Assembly: GCA_049487715.1 (NCBI GenBank)
Contig: CP150554.1
Span: 806,001-870,000, forward strand
Source of the DNA: Pycnococcus provasolii
Taxonomy: Eukaryota > Chlorophyta > Pseudoscourfieldiophyceae > Pseudoscourfieldiales
Reading direction: 5' to 3'
Length of the DNA: 64,000 bases
The translations under genes were made by a program, and so were the position numbers. Positions within the stretch are counted from its first letter, which is position 1, and the number at the start of each line of letters is the position of its first letter. Under the pieces are notes generated by a model. The model had not been told where the DNA came from, ran no database searches, and was given only the letters and a program-made list of their open reading frames with translations. This document shows positions 46,240 through 55,753 of the stretch, piece by piece.

Positions 46240-46512
46240 ATGGCTGGTTGTGCACCCATCGTGCTCTTTTTGCTCTTCTCAGATATGGAGTCGCTCGTGG
46301 GCGCCTTCATGGAGGCGCTGCGCCGCGTGCACGCCTTCATGCGAGCGCACCCATCCACACACTCGGACGCCGCACTCATGCCCACGACCGCTGACTGGAT
46401 AACCGTCGCTTTCATATACGTGCTCTACGTCTCGTCGTGGTGGATCTTCGTGCGAGGGCTCATCGCCATGTTCACCACGTACCGAAGGGGGAAGCGAGCG
46501 CACGAAGAGTAG
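46240..46512 (+). CDS. Unknown 90-residue membrane protein
   Basis: Starts at ATG 46240, 18 bp after a TTAGGG array. The N-terminus is hydrophobic (CAPIVLFLLF), and the strong membrane span is WITVAFIYVLYVSSWWIFVR (about residues 53-72), followed by a basic tail (YRRGKRAHEE). A second methionine at residue 16 (MESLVGAFMEALRRVHAFMR) may be the actual start, giving a one-span protein with an amphipathic helix. No family recognised. Confidence 0.5.
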   Translation: MAGCAPIVLFLLFSDMESLVGAFMEALRRVHAFMRAHPSTHSDAALMPTTADWITVAFIYVLYVSSWWIFVRGLIAMFTTYRRGKRAHEE

Positions 46513-46839
46513 TAGCGGCTGACGTCGGAAGAAACGAAAGCTGGGACACCGCGAAGACACACGAACGCTGACGTATAAGTCGGCAAAGTTAATTGCGAAG
46601 AGATGTTTTTCAGCTGCTGCTGTTGTTGTGAATCAAAGAAAAGTTTGTAATTTTTGCTCTACGATCGCTCATTCTGTAATGGAACGTGAGTCACTTGATC
46701 CAGCGGTCGTGCATTAACACCACTCACATACGTGGCACTGCTGGTGAGGTCGAAGGTTCTATTATGGCCGCTTTTCGTTGGCAAGCTCCGCATGCGCTTG
46801 TTGTTATTGTTGGGTCGTCATAGAAAATAAAAATAGAAT
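46513..46839. other. Convergent 3' region with diverged dispersed repeat (copy C)
   Basis: The element at 46668-46790 starts GATCGCTCATTCTGTAATGG and shares CCAGCGGTCGTGCATTAACACCACTCAC and CTTTTCGTTGGC-like blocks with copy A, with internal deletions. It lies 155 bp after the stop of the small membrane protein, sense orientation. Confidence 0.6.
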
Positions 46840-48912
46840 TCACATTAACATGCGAAGCGCGTCGTCGACGTCGTCGTCAACAAGATCACCGTATTCGCGC
46901 GCCGCTTCTCCGCCGAATCGCTTCCGTGCCGCCTCCATAGCCTCAGCAGTCGCTTCGTCGAACGCGCCGCCTCCGACGCCGTCCTCCTCGTGCACTTTCT
47001 GGGCAGCAAATCCGCCGGCCGTCGACGCCTCCTCGTTCGAGTCACTTACCTGATCACGACACCGCGATATCAGCGTGCGAACGTCGCGAAGCAGCTGCGT
47101 CTCCGCACGGCACATGCGAACGAGGAAATCCTCGCCATCTGGAGGCATGGCTGCCATGCGGTTCGCGAACGACGCGCCGAGAGTCTCCACATCCGTCGCG
47201 AGGTTGTCGACAAGAGTCACGCACCGCTCGCTCGTCCAGCGTGCACCAGCCTCGAAGCCTCCACGGTCGGTGGTTCCCACCACCTCACGCAGGCTTTCGT
47301 TGTCGCGTGACGCGCGGATCACTTCACGCGATAGCCGATCCACCGCCGTCAGCGCCGATGCTAGCAAGCGCTCGCTGTCCGCACCCTCGCGCAGTGGCAC
47401 AACGCCGAGGCGCGGTGCCGACGACGTTGCTGTCTTGGTGTCCTCCACGGCATCCAACGAACCTCTGAGGTTCTTGCCCTGCGCAATGCCAAGCGCGCGA
47501 AGCTGCCTGATCTCAGCCTTGCAGCGCTGCAGCTCTAGGTTCAGCGCCACGCCGTCCGTCGTGCACGCCGCAGTTAGCTGCCGCCTCCACTCAACCATGC
47601 GGCGGTGGAATTCCGTGCGCATGCGATTGGCACGCGCACGCTCGCGCTCATGCCAAACACGGTTGAGCGACGCAAGCAGGCGCGCAAGCGCGTCTTTTGT
47701 ACACCGCGGCGCGTGGTCACGGCGAAAGCGCGCCGCCAGCTCGTACACAGCTTTTGGGACCCACTTCATCGACTCCGCGTGCACTCGCTCGCTGCGCGCG
47801 CCGCCTGGACCGCCAGATGGCGGGCGAAGCGTCGTCTCGCCGGCGCTGCCACCGCCAAGGTTCTGGTAGCGTGCAGTCAACTGCTCGAGCTCCTCCGTGA
47901 GCCTCGCGCGGCTCGCAGGATCGCGCGTCTTCGTCGGCGGCGCAGCAGCGCGCCTTCCGGGAAGGTTTGGCTCGGCGTGCCCAACGTAGCTCGCGCCACC
48001 ACTATCCTTGAAGTCGTCCAAGAGCGCGTCGAGGCCGCCCGCGCGATGCAGCAGCGTCAGGAGGCGCGCGTTGTCTTTCCCCGCGCGCCCGAGCGAGTCC
48101 GCTTTCTCCTCCGCCTTCGTTTGCGCGTCCACAGCCGCCTTAAGCTTCTGGCTTTCTGCGGCAAGCAGCGCGCGCGTCTCACGCGTACGCCTGTCTGCCT
48201 CCGCCGCCTCGTTTGCCATGCGATTCGCCGTCTCCACCTGCGTGTGCAGTTCTTCGTCGAGCCTTGTCAGCTCCTCAGCCTGGCTTTTCATGCGCGCCTC
48301 CGCCGCCTGCATAGCCTGGTCGCGCCTCGCGATATCAGCGGCGTATGCGTCGCTGATCCTCTTGGCGTCATCCTTAGCCTGCACCACCTCTCGCCGAAGC
48401 GCGTCCACCACCTCGTCCTGCTCTTTTCGTGCCGCCTGCTGCTGCGCGATGATGGCACCCTGGCGCTGCAGTGCGTTGGCCGCCTCCTCGAGCCTTCGTT
48501 CCGCTCGGCCGAGAGCATCCTTCGCCTTTCCTGCGTTGGCGTCGGCGGCGTCGGCGCGCGACACGGCTGCCCTGACATCCTCGCGTAGCATCTCCGCTTC
48601 TTCGTTCGCTCGCTTTCGCTCGAGCTCGATCGCCCTTGCGTGCCTCGCTTCCAGCTTCGCGAGTTCCTCTTGGCGCAGTTTCTCCTCCTCCGCGAGTCTT
48701 CTCTGCCATTCTTCGAGCGCGTTCGCCTTTTGCCTGAGTTCCTGCCTCGTCTGCGCCCATAGGTCCTGTATGCGGTCGAGTTCCACGCGGTGTTTCGCTT
48801 CGGGCGGTTTGGCCGCGGACGCTGGCGTCGCGGTTCCTTCGGACGACGACGAGAGGGACGCGTTCGACGTCTGACATGTGAGCGCGGCGCGTCCTTGTGC
48901 GTAGTAGTCCAT
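46840..48912 (-). CDS. Unknown 690-residue coiled-coil protein
   Basis: From ATG 48912 (MDYYAQGRAALTCQTSNASL). Residues about 40-285 are an almost continuous Ala/Glu/Arg coiled coil (EEWQRRLAEEEKLRQEELAK; RAERRLEEAANALQRQGAII). A linker with GGLDALLDDFKDSG follows, then a second helical region, WVPKAVYELAARFRRDHAPR and RVWHERERARANRMRTEFHR, that looks like a globular or structured segment, then a final helical part with RLGVVPLREGADSERLLASA and an acidic end. No named family. A centrosomal/basal-body role would fit its type but is unproven. Confidence 0.65.
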   Translation of the reverse strand: MDYYAQGRAALTCQTSNASLSSSSEGTATPASAAKPPEAKHRVELDRIQDLWAQTRQELRQKANALEEWQRRLAEEEKLRQEELAKLEARHARAIELERKRANEEAEMLREDVRAAVSRADAADANAGKAKDALGRAERRLEEAANALQRQGAIIAQQQAARKEQDEVVDALRREVVQAKDDAKRISDAYAADIARRDQAMQAAEARMKSQAEELTRLDEELHTQVETANRMANEAAEADRRTRETRALLAAESQKLKAAVDAQTKAEEKADSLGRAGKDNARLLTLLHRAGGLDALLDDFKDSGGASYVGHAEPNLPGRRAAAPPTKTRDPASRARLTEELEQLTARYQNLGGGSAGETTLRPPSGGPGGARSERVHAESMKWVPKAVYELAARFRRDHAPRCTKDALARLLASLNRVWHERERARANRMRTEFHRRMVEWRRQLTAACTTDGVALNLELQRCKAEIRQLRALGIAQGKNLRGSLDAVEDTKTATSSAPRLGVVPLREGADSERLLASALTAVDRLSREVIRASRDNESLREVVGTTDRGGFEAGARWTSERCVTLVDNLATDVETLGASFANRMAAMPPDGEDFLVRMCRAETQLLRDVRTLISRCRDQVSDSNEEASTAGGFAAQKVHEEDGVGGGAFDEATAEAMEAARKRFGGEAAREYGDLVDDDVDDALRMLM

Positions 48913-48989
48913 GTGTCCACACCGTTGTGTAGCGTAGTGCTGATAGGCTGATATCAGCCAACGTAAACCTGTCAGTCAGTCAAAGCAAA

Positions 48990-49030
48990 GAGGCTTAAGC
49001 TATAAGCCTTAAGCCTTAAGCCTTAAGCCC
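48990..49030 (+). repeat. (CTTAAGCC)n tandem repeat
   Basis: Four to five imperfect tandem units of an octamer built on the CTTAAG palindrome. Confidence 0.85.
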
Positions 49031-49483
49031 AAGACAAGAGCCTGGCTGAGTGCTGGATGCTGAGTGCAGGATGCTGATGCCAGACGCACGTGCGGAGTTG
49101 TGGAGTGGTGCTGATTGATAATGATAATCACCACCGATGCCTCCGCCCGACTTCGGCCTGCCGGCCTCTTCAAGGTGTGCGAGCTGTCGGGGTAGGAGTT
49201 GGAGTCGTCGGGGGGAGGGCCCCGGGGGGCCGGGACGACTTGCAAGCCCGAGTGTCCGAGTCCGAGGACGCTAACCTTAATCTCGCTTCCCTCTCCATGG
49301 ACGAGGCTAGTAGACGGAGGGGAGGGGAGGGACGCGCCGAACGACACGCCCAGTTATTACCACCATAAGGCAGACTACCCGGTACTGTACTTTTACGGGT
49401 AGGGTAGTCGCTCGAAACGTCATCACGATCAGTCAACGAACGTCGACGGGAACGACAGGACATGGACCCTACTCGCGAGGTGG

Positions 49484-49517
49484 ACTAACCCTAACCCTAA
49501 CCCTAACCCTAACCCGC
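49484..49517 (-). repeat. Interstitial telomere-like (CCCTAA)n
   Basis: Five tandem CCCTAA units about midway between the two divergent genes. Confidence 0.9.
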
Positions 49518-50011
49518 TCCGTTCCCTTCTTACCTTCGACATCCCCTCGGGCTGTCGGGCTTTGGTTTGCCCTTTGGCTACGATATTGCCTGGTGGTGGA
49601 CTGGTGGGCAAGTCCGCAACGGCTCAGTCAGGGATCAGGGATCAGGGAGGACTGTGATCTAACGGCCCGGCCCGTGCTCGCTGATGGCTGAGTTGTTGTG
49701 CCTCCCTCACCAACCCTAAACTTAAGGGTAGCTCAGTCTATCGTAGGAAGGAGGGAGGAAGGAGGAGGGAGCGTTGAGGAGCCCACCTTCCTCGCCGTTA
49801 CAACAATAAGTTAGCCGAGTCAGGCAGTCGCCCAACGGAACAGGTGACAGGGAGGGTTTGTTTCCGGCTTCCCATCACCAACCTTAAGCACTCTTGTATA
49901 AGCGTCCGTCGCGCGGCGTTTGGCTTGTCCTCCCTCGGCTCTTACTGCTCCTCGTCACTTCACTTCACCTTACCGCGAAGCGAAGCCTCTTAGGATCAAA
50001 AAGAAAGACTC

Positions 50012-50713
50012 ATGGCGGCAACGACGACGCAGTTAAGACTCACGGGTAGTCTCGTGCAAACAGCACTTGCCGTGCTACTGGGCCTATGCGCGGTCGCCGT
50101 GGCGGCGGCAGCGGCGGCATCAACACAGCCGCGGTGCGCGTCACTCGCTCCGAAGACGTGCTCTCCCGTGTTCCTGGAGAAAAACGGTAAAATAGACTAC
50201 ACAGCGAAGAGCTACGGGGCAAGTTGTCGCAACGATAAGAACGAACTCACGCACAGGTGCGCCGTCCCAACCAAGTCGTCGTTCTGCAACGTGAAATACG
50301 CCGCACGCCTGCAGGTTGACGCCAACGACGAAGCGACGGGCGAGGCGGAGGACGAGTACGCAAAATGCATGAGCGGTAACCTTGGCGGAGTGCTCGCGCT
50401 GTACAACTGCCGCGACGTTCAGCACTGGACGTGCGACAACTGCACGGACGCGTACAAGGAGTGGGTGTGCGCATCCACGTTCCCCAGGTGCACCGCGGCA
50501 GACGCGAGCCCGGAGAAGGATATTGTCAAGCCTTGTCGTGGCGTTTGTCACCAGGTGATGCGACGATGCCCCAAGTACCTGCAGTTCAAGTGTCCACCCG
50601 ACGGCGACGACCGAGACTATGTGCCGTGCCTCTCCAGCGGAAAACAGCCAGACAGCTCGAATTGCAACGCCATGAACCTGGACGTCTTCGACGCGTGCGA
50701 CGTTGCTCGCTGA
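50012..50713 (+). CDS. Mid1/NALF-like secreted cysteine-rich protein
   Basis: The 233-residue protein has a signal peptide or anchor (SLVQTALAVLLGLCAVAVAA, about residues 14-35) and 15 or so cysteines. The C-terminal half carries the Mid1/FAM155 (NALF) cysteine-rich signature: CDNCTDAYKEWVCASTFPRC, then PCRGVCHQVMRRCPKYLQFKCP. Fungal Mid1 is the regulatory subunit of the Cch1 stretch-activated calcium channel; NALF1/2 partner NALCN. Fungal Mid1 is twice as long (about 500-600 residues); here only the C-terminal cysteine-rich module with a short N-terminal cysteine region is present. A role as auxiliary subunit of a four-domain cation channel at the surface is inferred. Confidence 0.75.
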   Translation: MAATTTQLRLTGSLVQTALAVLLGLCAVAVAAAAAASTQPRCASLAPKTCSPVFLEKNGKIDYTAKSYGASCRNDKNELTHRCAVPTKSSFCNVKYAARLQVDANDEATGEAEDEYAKCMSGNLGGVLALYNCRDVQHWTCDNCTDAYKEWVCASTFPRCTAADASPEKDIVKPCRGVCHQVMRRCPKYLQFKCPPDGDDRDYVPCLSSGKQPDSSNCNAMNLDVFDACDVAR

Positions 50714-50833
50714 AAAACTTTTACATAACTTTTGTTTTTTAAAAAAGTGTTCATCATCATCATCATCATAATCAATCGTCAATAATCTTCTTTTTTTCCC
50801 CACACTCCCAACTCAATTCGCATCCAACGTCTC

Positions 50834-52528
50834 TTACTTCTTATCGGACTTGACGGCGCGCGCAAAGTCTGCAATGCCGATGCGACCGTCGCCATCCGCA
50901 TCCCACTCAAGGAATGTGTTCACCACCGCCTCGGAGTCCATGCCACTCAGTCCTCTGTCACCGGTCGCCTCCGCCATCGATGCCGCACGCTCGAGCTCGC
51001 CAACCAGGCTATCACGCAGCGCCTCGCTCGTCTCGTCCTCCTCGAGCTCCGCGGCTGAGCTAGATGCCTCCATGACCGACGCCCAGTACGCAGCATTTCC
51101 CTCCTCCGCGCTGCACTTCAGCTCGTCAGCCACCGCGTCGATGAACTCCTCCGTCGACAGACCCTTTCCAGCCCCCGCAAGGTCGCTCGTTGCCTGCCCA
51201 CGTGCAATGACGCGTCGAAGCGCGCTCTTCGCTCGCGCGGCGAAGAGGGACGGGGTGTCCGCCGCGGCGGCGGGGCCGTCGACGTCGGCGTCTTCGGCGA
51301 GCGGCTGAACACCCGCAAGCTGGTCTGCCCAGATGATGGCGCTGAACAGCGCCTCAGACAGGCCAAGTGGGTTGAATGAAGTGCGACGTCCGTCGAGGCG
51401 AAGCTGGTCCATGTCCGTCACGGTGCCGTGGCTCGCCTCGAACTCCTTGATCAGCGACCCGTCGCGCGAGCTTTTGCCAACGAGTTCGCTCGAGACGAAT
51501 CCAGGCGAGCGGTGCACCTGTGATATCTCGTCCGTGAGCATGTCGCCGTCGTAGTTGTGCGCGGACATACCGAAATTACCCTGCTTCCACTGCGCGATCT
51601 TCATCGTCGCCGCGTCGCTGATGAGGTGAGCGAGCTCGCCGTTCGTGGGTCCGAGCAGCCCGGCGGCGAGGAAGCGTCCTCGATACTTTGCGTCGAAAAC
51701 GCGCTTGTGAATCTGCCAGAAGCTTTCCTGCCACTTGAAGACGGTCTTCTTGGTGACTACGTACGGCGTCACCTTCGCCTCGAGGCACCTGTTGAAGAAG
51801 ATCTCCGCGAGGTCGGACACGTTGTCGAGCGGGTTGTGGTACGTGACGACGGCGTTGTCGCCGTCAGTGAGCGGGGTCTCGTACACCACCTTGTACGGCG
51901 GCAGGCTGGGATTACCCGGCTCGTGCACCTCGGGGTAGAAGACGGTCCTGAGCGTACCACGTCCGACGTTCGTCTTGTATCCTGCGGAGTACTCGCCACC
52001 GACGGCGTGTCTCTCGAAAATGACAGGTTTATCGTACCCGAGCTTGACGCCTGGTATGTGTATGGTTCCTCGGCTGATTGTGATTCCGTTCCATCCGCGT
52101 CGCATCGCGCCGTTGGGCGACGGCAGGCGCTTCGTGAGTCCGAGCGACTTGACCTGTTCCTCCGTGGGTGTGATGGTAGGTTCCTTGAAGATGGACTTGA
52201 CGTTGGCGCCAGCGCGCACGCACTCTCGCAGCACCTCGTCGTCCGTGTCGTCGCGCGCCTTGCACGAGAGGTCGAAGTACTGCCAGCTCGTTGTGTCTAG
52301 GTGCGGTTCAATCCACTTGTCGAGTATGAGCGACATGACATATCTCGTCATTTCCTCCCCTTTGGCGTACACCATGGGCGGCGCGACGAGCTTCCCTTGC
52401 ATGGAAGAGGATGAGGAAGAGCTGAAGAGAGCAGGGGATGCACGAGGAGGAGCACGAAGAGTAAGAGGAGTAAGTGCACGCACGGCGGCGCCAAGCAGAG
52501 ACGGCGAGCGCATGAGAGCCATCGCCAT
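50834..52528 (-). CDS. Isocitrate dehydrogenase with C-terminal EF-hand, mitochondrial
   Basis: From ATG 52528 (MAMALMRSPSLLGAAVRALT) 564 residues. The Ser/Arg/Ala leader is a mitochondrial presequence. The dimeric (type II) IDH core follows: MVYAKGEEMTRYVMSLILDK, FKEPTITPTEEQVKSLGLTK, SPNGAMRRGWNGITISRGT, FKWQESFWQIHKRVFDAKYR, NYDGDMLTDEISQ and FEASHGTVTDM. After the core, about 150 residues are added, ending in an EF-hand loop (DADGDGRIGIAD, DxDxDG). This architecture is known from NAD-specific IDHs of Ostreococcus/Micromonas and the diatom Phaeodactylum. Cofactor preference cannot be read with certainty. Ca2+ control of the TCA cycle is inferred. Confidence 0.88.
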   Translation of the reverse strand: MAMALMRSPSLLGAAVRALTPLTLRAPPRASPALFSSSSSSSMQGKLVAPPMVYAKGEEMTRYVMSLILDKWIEPHLDTTSWQYFDLSCKARDDTDDEVLRECVRAGANVKSIFKEPTITPTEEQVKSLGLTKRLPSPNGAMRRGWNGITISRGTIHIPGVKLGYDKPVIFERHAVGGEYSAGYKTNVGRGTLRTVFYPEVHEPGNPSLPPYKVVYETPLTDGDNAVVTYHNPLDNVSDLAEIFFNRCLEAKVTPYVVTKKTVFKWQESFWQIHKRVFDAKYRGRFLAAGLLGPTNGELAHLISDAATMKIAQWKQGNFGMSAHNYDGDMLTDEISQVHRSPGFVSSELVGKSSRDGSLIKEFEASHGTVTDMDQLRLDGRRTSFNPLGLSEALFSAIIWADQLAGVQPLAEDADVDGPAAAADTPSLFAARAKSALRRVIARGQATSDLAGAGKGLSTEEFIDAVADELKCSAEEGNAAYWASVMEASSSAAELEEDETSEALRDSLVGELERAASMAEATGDRGLSGMDSEAVVNTFLEWDADGDGRIGIADFARAVKSDKK

Positions 52529-53454
52529 GATGTGCCAGACAGACAGACAGAGAGCGAGAGAGAGGAAACAGACGTGTGAAGAGAAAGAGCCTCGTTCTGA
52601 CAACAAGGGGAAAAAGGGGAAAAAGGGGGCGTTCTTTTCCTTTCCAGGCCCTCAACCGACGCCTTGTTCTTGGTCTTCGTTCGGATATTTTTCTTGCGGA
52701 GAGGATACCTCATTGCATGCACTTTGGCCGTTCACATAACCCGGCCCGACCTGCTTTTTCCCCTCCGACCCGAGCTCCGACTGGTTTCGACTGATTTGAG
52801 CGAGCATTCTCTCACAATCATCCGCTGCAGCGCAGCACGCGCAGCACGTCGTCGCGTGCACGCCGACGCGCACGCGTCAGCGCCACCACTGCACTACTCC
52901 TCGACGACGCGTCGTACGAAGCGACCGCTCCTCTAGCAGGCAGGTGCGGGACTCTTGGAAAGCGAGGCGGAGACGGACGTTTTCCACGCGCGTGTCATCA
53001 GTGATTGGGGTGAAGACGCTGACGAGGACTTTTTTGAAAATAACTCGTAGGAGTTTGTGTGTACATTGTTTGTAAATACATAATTGCAGTCTCAACTCCA
53101 AGACAATTCCCTTTCCCACAATATGGACTCCTCTAGATACTACTCTGGCGGGAGGTAGAGTAGTACGTGTGACCCTTGAGTCATCGTGTTGATGCACGGT
53201 TGGTGGCGATGGCGATGACATCAACGAAAAACAAGTCGCAACCGGAGACCTCACTACGCCAACGAAAGCGCCCTGATAGAGTGATACAGCCTTCGAAATC
53301 ACCTGCGCCATGAACAAAAACGCGAAGGGAATGGCACCGGTGAATGGGCTGAATGGTGAAAGTGAATGGTGTGAATGGACGACGGTTGGACAAACCAAAT
53401 TGCAACTTCATTACTGAATAAGTGTTTTTAACTTTTAACTCCTGGTGTGCATGC
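52529..53454. other. Intergenic region with dispersed repeat (copy B)
   Basis: The right half (52951-53422) is the full copy B of the dispersed repeat on the minus strand, with its head 33 bp after the stop of the minus-strand gene at 53455. The left half (52529-52950) is the promoter of the IDH gene; it includes GAAGAG/GGGGAAAAAG runs near 52605-52630. A 173-codon minus-strand frame across copy B is repeat-derived. Confidence 0.6.
52951..53422 (-). repeat. Dispersed repeat, full copy B
   Basis: Reverse complement of copy A (44683-45152), roughly 90 percent identical by eye across the whole length, with a one-base insertion in the TTTTTCGTTGATGTC block and a stop in the acidic peptide frame on the opposite strand. 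Head reads CTTATTCAGTAATGAAGTTG. Confidence 0.85.
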
Positions 53455-54004
53455 CTAGGCGCGGAATAGCAGCGTAACATTCGGGTCGTCGTCGATGGAC
53501 TCTGGATGATTCCAAGTACACGAAAACTTTTTGATGGAGTTGGAGGTGTCAAGATACGGCGCCTGTCCTTGCACCAACGGCCGCGCGTATGGCTCCAAGA
53601 TATCTTTCGCCTCTTGCTGTTGAATCGTCTTTAACGGGTCCACCCACTTGTCCAAGGCTGGTGCGTAGGTGTTGTGCGTGCTGTTGTAGTGCGACTTCGG
53701 AGCGTCGAGGAACGTGTGCTCTGCCACGAACGGAAAGCTCTGAAGAGAAAGAACGAAGTTTGTTTGTTCGTTTGTTTGTTTGTTTGTTTGTGTGCATTTG
53801 TCTTCGTGTTAGAAAGAGAACGCGCTTGTGAGGGGAGAAGACATCAATGAAGGCTGCAAGGTGCAAGATACACGGACTTAAGTCGAATCTTCACTCACGA
53901 AAGCAGGTTCACGGAGGACGTACCGCCGGGTTGTTGGAGTTCGTTGCTCCTACAATTTGGTACGAGACGTCGCCGGGCAGGTTGGAGAGAGGCTGCTCCG
54001 CCAT
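53455..54004 (-). CDS. Two-exon small protein of unknown function (121 residues)
   Basis: Exon 1 is 54004-53924 (MAEQPLSNLPGDVSYQIVGA, 27 codons) and exon 2 is 53739-53455. The 184-nt intron has donor GTACGT, a CTAAC branch-like site, a (TTTG)n/CAAA run and acceptor CTCTTCAG; the phase is 0 on both sides. Exon 2 reads FVAEHTFLDAPKSHYNSTHN and KKFSCTWNHPESIDDDPNVT. No signal peptide or membrane span. The exon structure is inferred from splice signals and frame continuity, and no family is recognised. Confidence 0.6.
53756..53798 (+). repeat. (TTTG)n tetranucleotide repeat in intron
   Basis: About eight TTTG units, inside the intron of the 121-residue gene. Confidence 0.85.
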
Positions 54005-54387
54005 GATTGGTGGCTTGCTGACGGGTGCGGTGCGGTGCGGAGACAGTTAGGCAAGGCTCGGCCGACAGACTGCTCGTGTCGAGCAAACCGTCGGGACGTA
54101 GAAAACGACGGGACGGGGGGACGACCAAACCCATTTTCTCGAGTCAACAAAAGAAACCCTGCTGTGGGGAAGGGGGGGCGATTTTCCGGCCCCCTTTCCG
54201 GGGATCCATCGCTAGACGATCCCCGTGTGCTTGCCTAGTGGGTTAGGGTTTCTGTTAGGGTTAGGGAACCCATCCCACAACAACGCGTGTTTAAGGAAAC
54301 GTTCTTCGTGGGAAATGGACGTCCCTCGATCTATTTTTGTTTGGACAAAGTAAAGTACACTCCGTTACTGAACGAGCCATCTTGTGG
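54005..54387. promoter_or_regulatory. Intergenic region with TTAGGG motifs and repeat head (copy D)
   Basis: 383 bp between two minus-strand genes. GGGTTAGGG and TTAGGGTTAGGG at 54240-54267 form the 5' flank of the 121-residue gene. The head of the dispersed element (54343-54380, minus) directly follows the stop of the GNAT gene at 54388. Confidence 0.6.
54240..54268 (+). repeat. Interstitial telomere-like TTAGGG motifs
   Basis: Three TTAGGG motifs, interrupted by TTTCTG, about 240 bp upstream of the 121-residue gene. Confidence 0.8.
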
Positions 54388-55178
54388 TTAGGAAAGAGGC
54401 AAGTCAGCCTGGATGAGACGTGCTCCAGGGGGTAAGTGCGGCAGAGCTCTCGCAATCACCGTATGACGCGCCTCGTCGTTCGAATCGACGAAACCGAGGC
54501 GTGCATAACACGCCTGCGATGGTTGGTGTTTTTGGAAAAGAGGGAGGGGAATACGTTAGCAAAAATTTGCGTCCAGAGATAAAAAAAAAGGAGAACCAAA
54601 CGTGTGCGCACCTCTGCGGGAGTATTGCCCTTGACCACGTGCGCGTACACCGCGTGAACGCCCCAGCCTGCAGCCTTTTCCGCGGCGGCGCGGACGAGTG
54701 CGCTCGCAACACCGCGACGCCTCGCCTCCTCGGAAACGCACACGTTGTCCAAGTACACCCAGTCGTCGCGCAGACTGACGTCAAGCGCGCCGATGACGTC
54801 GTCGTTGCTTTGATCGCCGTGCACGAGCAGGCACACCTTCACATTTGATCCGTCCCAGCACTTCGCACCAGGCTTGAGTCTGAGGTGTGCGAGCAGCGCC
54901 TCCTCCTCCCTCTGCGCGTATTTTCTTTCCAGGCTCTTTTTGAATCTGTTCGTGGACTCCTCGAAGTACGCCTCCGCACGCAGCTGCGCGACGGACCACG
55001 CGAGTCCTTCGTCGTCGAGTTCAGCCACCCTTTTGGCAGACGAGAGACGCCATTTTATAGTGTGTGTCGTCGAGGATGCCCCTAGTCGTGGGCGCGTAGG
55101 TGCACCCGTCCGTCTGTGCCTTGTTGCGCTGCCCCTTTGAACTGCCGTCGCTGGTGTGCGCGTGGCGGCGTGCGCCAT
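54388..55178 (-). CDS. GNAT-family N-acetyltransferase, two exons, plastid-type leader
   Basis: Exon 1 is 55178-54612 (MAHAATRTPATAVQRGSATR) and exon 2 54513-54388. The 98-nt intron has donor GTGCGC, CTAAC and acceptor CATCGCAG; phase 0. Splicing produces 230 residues and restores GNAT motif B, because GNTPAE joins ACYARLGFVDSND. Motif A is VYLDNVCVSEEARRRGVASA (the acetyl-CoA-binding RRRGVA/GxG-type loop). The leader is basic and Thr/Ala-rich. Substrate unknown; plastid GNATs of plants (dual N-terminal/lysine acetyltransferases) have this size. Unspliced, the frame runs into LVLLFFYLWTQIF, which is intron. Confidence 0.8.
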
Positions 55179-55753
55179 CTGGATTCGGAGGAGATGACGA
55201 AGAGCAGGGCAGGGGGCGAAAAAGAGGATAGGAAGGAGACCCAATAAATCTGACACCATCTAACAAGGGATCCCCACATGAAACCCAAAACTCCCCAACC
55301 TTGCAAACCCAACCAAACCCCGAAACCAAACCCCGAACATCGAGATTTTCCCGCGTGAACCCAGCGTGAACCAAGGGGAAACACTGAAATTGCAGGCGAG
55401 AAAAATCAAAAAATCTCCCGAGCCTCCGAAGCGCGCACCTTACCCGGTACTGCGAAATCGGATGGGATTAATTGCCTCAGGCGTCAGGGGGTCAGACTGT
55501 CAGACGTCTCCCGTCCACGGGAAATGATCAAATGAAGCGTGTCGAATTTGAGGGGATTTGCTCCCTTCGAAGCCCGCTCCCCACCCCCGCCCTCAGTTGT
55601 CAGTCCGCCATCAACATCACCCCCGCACACTCAGCACCGTTCGCGTTCGGTTCTCAGCCGTGTTTGCTTTTTTACCAGTTTGTGTTTGTGTGTGCATTAT
55701 TCCACTCCACTCTGTTTGTGTTCGCCTTTCTGTCCTCGCTTTCCCTTTTGCCA
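55179..55753. promoter_or_regulatory. Divergent promoter region
   Basis: 575 bp between the GNAT gene and the cupin gene. It has AACCCAACCAAACCCCGAAACC-type C-rich repeats near 55298-55340. The frame of the downstream gene is open back to an ATG at 55532, so part of this may be coding if that start is used. Confidence 0.4.

Larger units (their letters stand above)
48913..50011. promoter_or_regulatory. Large divergent intergenic region with telomere-like array
   Basis: 1.1 kb between the coiled-coil gene (minus) and the Mid1-like gene (plus). It contains tandem CTTAAGCC units at 48990-49030, a CCCTAA array at 49484-49517, GATCAGG direct repeats at 49631-49648, GGAGGGAGG purine runs at 49745-49772 and CTTAAG palindromes at 49722 and 49881. 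No convincing coding region. Confidence 0.6.

Noticed and set aside
52877-53398. 173-codon minus-strand ORF across repeat copy B
   Set aside because: The same sequence in copy A carries frameshifts, and the translation has no family resemblance; it is repeat sequence.
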